A stretch of DNA of 7,581 nucleotides from Thermoleophilaceae bacterium (GTDB lineage Bacteria > Actinomycetota > Thermoleophilia > Solirubrobacterales > Thermoleophilaceae): NCBI GenBank assembly GCA_013812485.1, contig JACCTJ010000357.1, positions 1 to 7,581 on the forward strand, in the 5' to 3' direction. Shown here piece after piece: positions 1-5,171 of the stretch; position 1 is the first letter of the stretch, and each line of letters opens with the position of its first letter. The notes under the pieces are model-generated. The model did no database searches and was not told the DNA's origin. It saw nothing but the letters and a program-made list of their open reading frames with translations. The translations under genes and the position numbers were made by a program.

Positions 1-126
1 TACTGGGACGCCGCGATCCTCGAGGCAGGCCGCGCGCTCGGTTGTGATCGCGTCCTCTCAGAGGATCTGAGCGACGGCGAGGACTACGCGGGAGTGCGGG
101 TCGAGAACCCGTTCGGCAGCCGCTGA
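1..126 (+). CDS. PIN-domain (VapC-type) ribonuclease toxin, C-terminal part
   Basis: Only the last 41 codons lie in the window; the start is to the left. The frame opens at base 1 and ends at TGA 124-126. The peptide begins YWDAAILEAGRALGCDRVLS, followed by EDLSDGEDY and ending in VENPFGSR. This is the usual end of a PIN domain: a W-D-A motif carrying one catalytic acidic residue, an (L)SEDL motif carrying the last one, and a final strand closing with NPF. PIN proteins of this kind are Mg2+-dependent ribonucleases, most often toxins of VapBC pairs whose antitoxin gene lies just upstream, which here would be outside the window. The family call rests on motifs only; whether it is a toxin of a functional pair cannot be seen. 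Confidence 0.8.
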   Translation, partial: YWDAAILEAGRALGCDRVLSEDLSDGEDYAGVRVENPFGSR

Positions 127-130
127 CGAT

Positions 131-151
131 CGGGGCCCTCCACGAGCCCCG
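131..151 (+). terminator. Weak hairpin after the PIN gene
   Basis: Arms CGGGGC (131-136) and GCCCCG (146-151) pair perfectly over 6 bp around a 9-base loop, starting 5 bases after the PIN stop codon. No T-run follows, as is common in GC-rich actinobacteria. In 70% GC sequence such a stem can arise by chance. It is offered as a possible transcription end between the PIN gene and the SNF2 gene. The rest of the gap, 152-269, shows no convincing promoter or ribosome site. Confidence 0.25.
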
Positions 152-269
152 GCGGTCCGCTGATCACCGGCGGCCCTCCTCACGCTCCTCGAGGATCCCT
201 CCGGCGGGCCATGGCGCACTCACGGGCGCAGCCTACCGGTCGCCCCGCGAGACATCCGGTCGTCACGCG

Positions 270-3200
270 ATGATGATGAGCGTGATCGCCCTGCACGCTG
301 TCTGGTCGCGCGATTCGCGGCTCTGCGTGTGGGGAGAGGACTCCCGCCTGCCTGCGCGGGCTCCGAAGCGTCGCGGGCGCAGGCCGGCCAAGCCGCGGCC
401 GCGCGCGCATCCCTTCGCCTCCGCGTTGGAGGACCTGGGCGAGGGGCTCGACGCCCTGGGCGTCTCGCTTGGATCCGATGCGCAGATCGAGCGCGAGCTC
501 TCTCTGATGCTGCCTTCCTTCGAGGACGGGCCGCAGCACTCCCCGCAGCTCCTGAGGGGAGGCGAAGATCGGCGTACCGACAATCCGGAGCTGCTTCACC
601 CCTGGGTCGTTCCGGCGATCGGTCTCGGGCCGGCCGCGGCGCTCGAGCTGCTGCTGGCCCTGCCGCCGTCGCCTCCAGCGGGCGTCGGTCTCGGCGACTC
701 GCTGCGATTCCTGGCCGAGGCGGGGAAGCTCGCACTCGAGCTCGTGGCCCGCGGCCGGGTCCTTCCCGGCCTGGCACGACGGGACGAGGGGTGGGTCGCG
801 TGCTGGCGGCCGGTGACGGTCGATCCCGGTGACGCGGAGCGCGTGCGACTGCTCGTTGCCGCGATGCCGCCGCTTGCGCGGGCGGAGCTGTCTGTCAACG
901 AGGAGGGCAACGCACCCGAGGCGGTGGTCGGCGACGCGCTCGGGGGCGTGGTGGACGCCTGCGCGCGGGGCTTCCTGGCGGATGGGCTCCCCGGGCGTGC
1001 GCCGCGCCGACGGTCAAAGCGTCCGCGTGTGGTCGTCGACGCATGGCTTGCGGCCTTGACGCACCCCGATCCGGTCGTCGATGCGGACGAGTTGCAGCTC
1101 GCGGCGCTCGCCGAGGAGCTCGAGGTCTGGCGGCGCGCGGGGGAGCGGTATGCGGACCACCGGATGTTCCGGACCTGCTTCCGGCTGTGCGAACCCGACG
1201 GTCCGGTCGGGTGGCCAGGCGGCGAGCTCCAAGCCGCGCCCGGCGGCGGAAACGGGGCGAACCCCCAGCCGGACTCGCCGGCCGCGGAGGGCAGCGCTTC
1301 GGATGTCGCACCGTGGCGTGTGGAGATCCTGCTTCAGGCGAAGGACGACCCGAGTGTGCTCGTCCCGGCCGGGGACGTGTGGAGCTCGAACGGAAGCGGC
1401 TTGAAAGCGCTCGGGCGACGGATCGCTGATCCGCAGGAGCGCCTGCTCGGGGGCCTCGGCCATGCACTGCGGCTGTGGCCCGAGCTCGAGCCGGCGTTGC
1501 GCGAATCCGCTCCCACCGGCCTCGATCTGACCCCGGAGGCCGTGATCGGGTTCCTGCGGGACGCCGCGCCCGCGCTCGAGCAGGCCGGGTTCGGCGTGCT
1601 CGCGCCCCCGTGGTGGAGCCAGCGGCTGCGCCTCAAGCTCAAGATGGAGCCGTTCGAGGAGCTCCAGGAGGGCAGTGGACTTTTCGGCCTCGAGGGCCTG
1701 TGCGCGTACGAGTGGAGGATCGCGGTCGGTGAGGCGACGCTCACTCTGTCCGAGCTGCGCGAGCTTGCGGCGCTGAAGCTGCCGCTGGTGATGGCCCGCG
1801 GTCGCTGGATAGTCCTGCGTCCGGAGGACGTCGAAGCGGCGATCGCGTTCTTCGAGAGTCGCGCCGAGCGGGGTGAGGCGCCTGCGGGCGAGCTCCTCCG
1901 CGAGAGCCTCGACCTGGGCGCCGGCGCCGAGACCGAGCTGCCGGTTGCCGAGATCGAGGCTGGAGGGTGGCTGAAGGAGCTGCTCGGCACGAATGGCGAT
2001 CGCAAGCTGCGGGAGGTTCCCTCGCCGGCGACCTTCAAGGGCGAGCTCCGCCCCTACCAGCAGCGGGGACTCGCGTGGTTGTCGTTCCTGTCGAGCCTCG
2101 GGCTCGGCGCGTGCCTGGCGGACGACATGGGCCTCGGCAAGACGGTGCAGCTGCTGGCGCTGCTGCTCGCAGAGCGCGAAGACGGGCGCAATGGCTCGGA
2201 GAAGCGCTGCCCGCCGACGCTCTTGATCTGCCCGATGTCGGTGGCGGGCAACTGGCAGCGCGAGGCTGAGCGGTTCGCTCCCGACCTCCGGGTGCACGTG
2301 CACCACGGCCCCGAGCGGCTGACCGGCACGAAGTTCGCGCGCGCGTCGCGCGCGAGCGATCTCGTGATCACGACCTACGCGCTCGCGACCCGCGACCGTG
2401 AGACGCTCGGCGCGGTGAAGTGGGAGCGGGTCGCGCTCGACGAGGCGCAGAACATCAAGACGATCGACGCGAAGCAGACGCGTGCGATCCGCTCGCTGGG
2501 GGCCCGTCACCGGGTCGCGCTCACGGGCACGCCGGTCGAGAACCGCCTGACCGAGCTTCACTCGATCATGGACTTCCTGAATCCCGGGCTACTGGGCCCG
2601 GCCGCGACGTTCAAGCGGAGCTACGCGAGGCCGATCGAGCGCTACCGCGACGAGCACGCGACCGCACGACTGCGGCGCGCGACGGGCCCGTTCATCCTCC
2701 GCCGGCTGAAGACCGACCGGGAGATCATCACCGATCTGCCCGAGAAGATCGAGATGCGCGTCGACTGCCATCTGACCAAGGAGCAGGCAAGCCTCTACCA
2801 GGCGGTCGTAGAGGAGATGCTCGAGAAGGCGGCGCAGGCGGAGGGGATCGAGCGTTCAGGGGTGATCCTCGCGGCGCTGATGAAGCTCAAGCAGGTCTGC
2901 AACCACCCTGCTCACCTGTTGAAGGACCGCTCCGGTCTGGACGGGCGCTCGGGCAAGCTCGCCCGGCTCGAGGAGATCCTCGCCGAGGCGCTGGCCGAGG
3001 GCGACCGCGTGCTCTGCTTCACTCAGTTCGCCGAGTTCGGGCAGATGCTCCGCGCGCATCTGCAGGAGCGCCTCGGCCGCGAGGTCATGTTCCTGCACGG
3101 TGGGACTCCGAAGACCGCCCGTGACGAGATGGTCGAGCAGTTCCAGGATGGCGGCGGGCCCTCGGTGTTCATCCTGTCGTTGAAGGCGGGCGGCACCGGG

Positions 3201-3488
3201 CTCAATCTGACCGCCGCCAACCACGTGGTCCACTTCGACCGCTGGTGGAACCCGGCGGTCGAGGACCAGGCGACCGACCGGGCTTTCCGGATCGGGCAGA
3301 AGAAGAACGTCCAGGTGCGCAAGCTGACGTGCATGGGCACGCTCGAGGAGCGGATAGACGCGCTGATCACACAGAAGAAGGATCTCGCCGAGCGCATCGT
3401 CGGCACCGGCGAGGCCTGGATCACGGAGCTCGACACCGCCCAGCTGCGCGAGCTCGTGACGCTCTCGGCCGACGCGGTGGGGGAATGA
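270..3488 (+). CDS. SNF2-family DNA translocase (DEAD/DEAH-type ATPase) with SNF2-associated N-terminal region
   Basis: A 1072-aa Snf2-like ATPase, expected to use ATP to move along double-stranded DNA and displace or remodel bound proteins in the cytoplasm. About the first 580 residues match the pattern of bacterial SNF2 proteins with an accessory N-terminal region; a Gly/Pro-rich linker lies near 311-345. The motor follows: LRPYQQRGLAWL at 593-604, Walker A DDMGLGKT at 618-625, motif II DEAQ at 724-727, LTGTP at 751-755, RVLCFTQF at 913-920, LKAGGTGLNL at 971-980 and a motif VI with DRAFRIGQ at 1003-1010. All key residues are present, so the enzyme looks intact. Three ATG codons in a row (270, 273, 276) begin the frame; the first is used here, but 276 (MSVIALHAVW) is equally possible, and no clear Shine-Dalgarno site precedes them. 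The stop overlaps the SWIM gene start. A housekeeping role in DNA repair or transcription recycling and a defence role are both possible. Confidence 0.95.
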   Translation: MMMSVIALHAVWSRDSRLCVWGEDSRLPARAPKRRGRRPAKPRPRAHPFASALEDLGEGLDALGVSLGSDAQIERELSLMLPSFEDGPQHSPQLLRGGEDRRTDNPELLHPWVVPAIGLGPAAALELLLALPPSPPAGVGLGDSLRFLAEAGKLALELVARGRVLPGLARRDEGWVACWRPVTVDPGDAERVRLLVAAMPPLARAELSVNEEGNAPEAVVGDALGGVVDACARGFLADGLPGRAPRRRSKRPRVVVDAWLAALTHPDPVVDADELQLAALAEELEVWRRAGERYADHRMFRTCFRLCEPDGPVGWPGGELQAAPGGGNGANPQPDSPAAEGSASDVAPWRVEILLQAKDDPSVLVPAGDVWSSNGSGLKALGRRIADPQERLLGGLGHALRLWPELEPALRESAPTGLDLTPEAVIGFLRDAAPALEQAGFGVLAPPWWSQRLRLKLKMEPFEELQEGSGLFGLEGLCAYEWRIAVGEATLTLSELRELAALKLPLVMARGRWIVLRPEDVEAAIAFFESRAERGEAPAGELLRESLDLGAGAETELPVAEIEAGGWLKELLGTNGDRKLREVPSPATFKGELRPYQQRGLAWLSFLSSLGLGACLADDMGLGKTVQLLALLLAEREDGRNGSEKRCPPTLLICPMSVAGNWQREAERFAPDLRVHVHHGPERLTGTKFARASRASDLVITTYALATRDRETLGAVKWERVALDEAQNIKTIDAKQTRAIRSLGARHRVALTGTPVENRLTELHSIMDFLNPGLLGPAATFKRSYARPIERYRDEHATARLRRATGPFILRRLKTDREIITDLPEKIEMRVDCHLTKEQASLYQAVVEEMLEKAAQAEGIERSGVILAALMKLKQVCNHPAHLLKDRSGLDGRSGKLARLEEILAEALAEGDRVLCFTQFAEFGQMLRAHLQERLGREVMFLHGGTPKTARDEMVEQFQDGGGPSVFILSLKAGGTGLNLTAANHVVHFDRWWNPAVEDQATDRAFRIGQKKNVQVRKLTCMGTLEERIDALITQKKDLAERIVGTGEAWITELDTAQLRELVTLSADAVGE

Positions 3489-4366
3489 CCTCGTTCAGCT
3501 ACTACTCCCACCACGAGCACCCGCGGCCGCTGGCCGTGGAGGGCGGGATCGAGGCACGCAGCCGGCGCGGGGCGATCGGCGAGACATGGTGGTCCAGGCG
3601 CTTCATCGAGCTGCTCGAGTCATTCGGCGTCGGCTCGCGGTTGAAGCGCGGGCGCAACTACGCGCGCGCCGGTCAAGTCATCGAGCTCGAGATCGAGCCC
3701 GGGGTGGTGCTTGCGAAGGTGCAGGGATCGCGCTACTCGCCGTACCGCGTGCGGATCCGCGGCAAGGTCCTCTCCGAGTATCAGTGGCGCCGCATCGAGA
3801 AGGCGATGGCGGCGCAGGCGCTGGCGCTGGCGAAGCTGCTCGCGGGCGATATGCCGCACGACGTCGAGGAGCTGTTCGCGGCGTGCAAGCTGACCCTGTT
3901 CCCGCGCTCGAAGCGCGAGCTGACAACGAGTTGCACCTGTCCGGACGCGGAGAACCCGTGCAAGCACGTCGCGGCGGCCTACTACATCCTCGCCGAGCGC
4001 TTCGACGAGGATCCCTTCCTGATCTTCGCCTGGAGAGGACGCGACCAGGACGAGCTGGTGGAGCGCCTGCGCGCGCGGCGGGCAGCCGGCGGCCGCGGCG
4101 GTGGGTCGAGCGCCCGCTCGGCGCGGGTTCCGCAGCCATCCGAACCGGGCCCGCCTTTGTCCGCGGTGCTCGAGTCGTTCTGGTCCAGCGGGCCCGAGCT
4201 GGACGCCGTCCACGTCAGCCCGCTCGCCGGCGAAGCCCCCGATGCGCTGCTGCGCCAGCTCGGCCCGGCCCCGGTGGAGGCCGGGGGACGGAACCTCGCG
4301 GAGCTCCTGGCGCCCGCGTACGCGACTCTGGCGCAGGCAGCCGAACGCAGAGCGCTGGCCGAGTAG
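3485..4366 (+). CDS. SWIM zinc-finger protein, partner of the SNF2 translocase
   Basis: A 293-aa protein with one SWIM zinc finger of form CxCx6CxH: C150, C152, C159 and H161 (CTCPDAENPCKH). SWIM fingers bind DNA or proteins, and this type of protein is recurrently encoded next to SNF2 ATPases (ywqB beside ywqA in B. subtilis). The conserved N-terminal part has the motif GETWWSRRFIELLESF (32-47), followed by a basic, beta-rich stretch (51-92) and helices (98-135). The region after about residue 186 is charged and low in complexity (RARRAAGGRGGGSSARSARV), and the last 70 residues look helical. The start is the ATG at 3485 inside ATGA, overlapping the SNF2 stop, with a purine-rich GGTGGGGGA just before it, so translation is probably coupled. 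The same frame stays open upstream to 3245, but that part is only a shadow of the SNF2 gene. Confidence 0.93.
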   Translation: MTSFSYYSHHEHPRPLAVEGGIEARSRRGAIGETWWSRRFIELLESFGVGSRLKRGRNYARAGQVIELEIEPGVVLAKVQGSRYSPYRVRIRGKVLSEYQWRRIEKAMAAQALALAKLLAGDMPHDVEELFAACKLTLFPRSKRELTTSCTCPDAENPCKHVAAAYYILAERFDEDPFLIFAWRGRDQDELVERLRARRAAGGRGGGSSARSARVPQPSEPGPPLSAVLESFWSSGPELDAVHVSPLAGEAPDALLRQLGPAPVEAGGRNLAELLAPAYATLAQAAERRALAE

Positions 4367-4367
4367 G

Positions 4368-4487
4368 TCAACACGCCGGGTTGCGGTCGGCGAGCAGCCG
4401 ATCAACCAGGCTCGCCGAGAAGACCGGGACGAGCTCCGCGACGGGCTCGCTGCGGCGGCGTACCCGGGAGCCGGGTCTCCTGCCCGC
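4368..4487 (-). pseudogene. Remnant of a Phd/YefM-type antitoxin (C-terminal end)
   Basis: Read on the minus strand, the frame ending at TGA 4370-4368 gives SRVRRRSEPVAELVPV, then FSASLVDRLLADRNPAC. A basic residue run followed by x-PVAELVPV is the hallmark of the central strand region of Phd/YefM antitoxins (typical form: VTRRGRPVAELVPV), and the following LVDRLLAD fits the C-terminal toxin-binding helix. Going upstream the frame is closed by an in-frame TAG at 4490-4488, with no start codon and no recognisable N-terminal DNA-binding half, so the gene is broken or truncated. It ends two bases past the SWIM stop, in convergent orientation. No partner toxin belonging to it is visible. The identification comes from a short motif and could be coincidence. 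Confidence 0.35.
4387..4418. terminator. Perfect 9-bp inverted repeat between convergent genes
   Basis: TCGGCGAGC at 4387-4395 pairs exactly with GCTCGCCGA at 4410-4418 around a 14-base loop. It starts 20 bases after the SWIM stop codon, in the gap between the rightward SNF2-SWIM unit and the leftward toxin pair. A GC-rich stem here would suit a transcription end for the SNF2-SWIM unit, and being symmetrical it could serve both directions. No T-run follows on either strand, so Rho-independent action is uncertain. It also lies within the putative antitoxin remnant. Confidence 0.4.
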
Positions 4488-4555
4488 CTACCGACGCGTG
4501 CCTTCGAGAGCCACCCCGCCGACCCCGGTGGCCTCGGCGTCGGGTCAGGCGTGGT

Positions 4556-4855
4556 TCAGTCCAAATCGAAAGCGGCGTGAATCGCGTCGGTCAGACCGCC
4601 CTCCTGGGCCGGGAGCAGGGCGCCGATCCGCCGTCCGAGCGCGCTGGCCGGGACCGTGACGATGTTGTCGCAGCTCACGACGGCTGCGGCGTCGAGGCCG
4701 TTGGCGGAGCCGACCGCCACCTCGGTGGACAGGCCGCGGGCATTGGTCGTGATCGGTGCCACCGTCACCCGCGTCAGGTGAGGCCGGACCAGCTCACGGG
4801 TCAACACGAGCACCGGCCGAGCCTTGTCCAGCTTCGCGGTGTGTATCGGGCGCAC
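4556..4855 (-). CDS. mazF: MazF/PemK-type mRNA endoribonuclease toxin
   Basis: A 99-aa toxin predicted to cut single-stranded RNA at specific short sites and so stop translation when freed from its antitoxin. The motif KARPVLVLT (11-19) carries R13, and VAPITTN (32-38) carries T36; by position these match the catalytic Arg and Thr of MazF (R29 and T52 in E. coli). The later SCDNIVTVPASAL segment (61-73) matches the family's third conserved block, normally D-Q-x-(K/R)-x-(V/I). The N-terminus, MRPIHTAKLD, is shorter than in E. coli MazF and lacks most of the usual first hairpin loop; this short form seems common in actinobacteria. The start is GTG at 4855-4853, sharing one base with the antitoxin's TAG stop, so the two are translationally coupled. 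The gene appears complete. Confidence 0.88.
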   Translation of the reverse strand: MRPIHTAKLDKARPVLVLTRELVRPHLTRVTVAPITTNARGLSTEVAVGSANGLDAAAVVSCDNIVTVPASALGRRIGALLPAQEGGLTDAIHAAFDLD

Positions 4856-5088
4856 TACTCGAGATCGAGCGGGGTGTCGACGACGTGCTCCGCGAGGCTG
4901 TCCATATCGGAATCGTCGCCGGCCCGGATCAGGATTTCCACATCACGGGCCGCCATGGCTCGCCGGCGCTCACGCTCTAGGGCCCGGTTGACGACAACGG
5001 CACGGCTGTGGGCCTTGCCTTCGGATACCAGCCTGTCGATGAACGCAACGATCTCGTCGGGTAGTCGCACGGCGATCTGCTTGCTCAT
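4855..5088 (-). CDS. mazE: Ribbon-helix-helix antitoxin of the MazF pair
   Basis: A 77-aa protein beginning MSKQIAVRLPDEIVAFIDRL. The pattern is a short strand (KQIAVRLP), a first helix (DEIVAFIDRLVSEG) and a second helix opening with HSRAVVVNRALERERRR, which is the ribbon-helix-helix (CopG/MetJ-like) DNA-binding fold seen in many MazF antitoxins of actinobacteria. The C-terminal third is acidic (DDSDMDSLAEHVVDTPLDLE) and should wrap around and block the basic toxin. It lies immediately before the toxin gene and ends in a TAG that overlaps the toxin's GTG by one base. The ATG at 5088 was chosen because homologous folds begin at this strand; a TTG at 5145 would add 19 residues that look unlike protein and run into the divergent promoter. 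It probably represses its own operon by binding the adjacent palindrome. Confidence 0.87.
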   Translation of the reverse strand: MSKQIAVRLPDEIVAFIDRLVSEGKAHSRAVVVNRALERERRRAMAARDVEILIRAGDDSDMDSLAEHVVDTPLDLE

Positions 5089-5110
5089 CCCGAAAAGGTA
5101 CCGAATCGGG
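5089..5110. promoter_or_regulatory. Imperfect 22-bp palindrome, candidate operator of the toxin-antitoxin pair
   Basis: The site touches the antitoxin ATG. Outer arms CCCGA and TCGGG and a central GGTACC pair perfectly, with three mismatched positions on each side between them. Ribbon-helix-helix antitoxins bind such symmetrical sites as dimers or tetramers and repress their own operon. The site also covers the putative -10 box of the antitoxin, which would make repression direct. Binding is inferred, not seen. Confidence 0.45.
5095..5100 (-). promoter_or_regulatory. Candidate -10 box of the antitoxin-toxin operon
   Basis: On the minus strand TACCTT (TANNNT form) ends six bases before the antitoxin ATG. 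That spacing would put the transcription start at the start codon, giving a leaderless mRNA, a common arrangement in actinobacteria. No Shine-Dalgarno sequence is present, in agreement. No good -35 box is seen. Confidence 0.4.
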
Positions 5111-5158
5111 ATTGTTGTTCTGGGCACTCGGGTCGAGTCCGACAACCGCCGGCTCCCC

Positions 5159-5164
5159 TACGCT
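5159..5164 (+). promoter_or_regulatory. Candidate -10 box of the GHKL ATPase gene
   Basis: TACGCT (TANNNT form) is followed by seven bases and then the GTG at 5172, the spacing expected for a leaderless transcript. No Shine-Dalgarno site precedes the GTG. A -35 box is not evident. This placement supports GTG 5172 over the upstream TTG 5112 as the start. Confidence 0.4.
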
Positions 5165-5171
5165 CCCAGCC

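Noticed and set aside
220..777. Minus-strand open frames at 180-910 near the SNF2 start
   Set aside because: Arg/Ala/Pro-rich translations without motifs, opposite the SNF2 coding sequence whose N-terminus MSVIALHAVW fits its family.
1014..2561. A 515-codon minus-strand open frame inside the SNF2 gene
   Set aside because: It is the antisense shadow of a gene with unmistakable helicase motifs, and its peptide is low in complexity with no domain pattern.
4519..4543. A CCGAC/GTCGG stem just after the toxin stop as a terminator
   Set aside because: Only 5 bp pair, the inner part mismatches and no T-run follows; such stems are frequent by chance at this GC content.
5112..5171. TTG at 5112 as start of the ATPase gene
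   Set aside because: The added 20 residues look non-coding and would place the start next to the antitoxin operator; GTG 5172 has a well-spaced -10 box and begins a family-like N-terminus.
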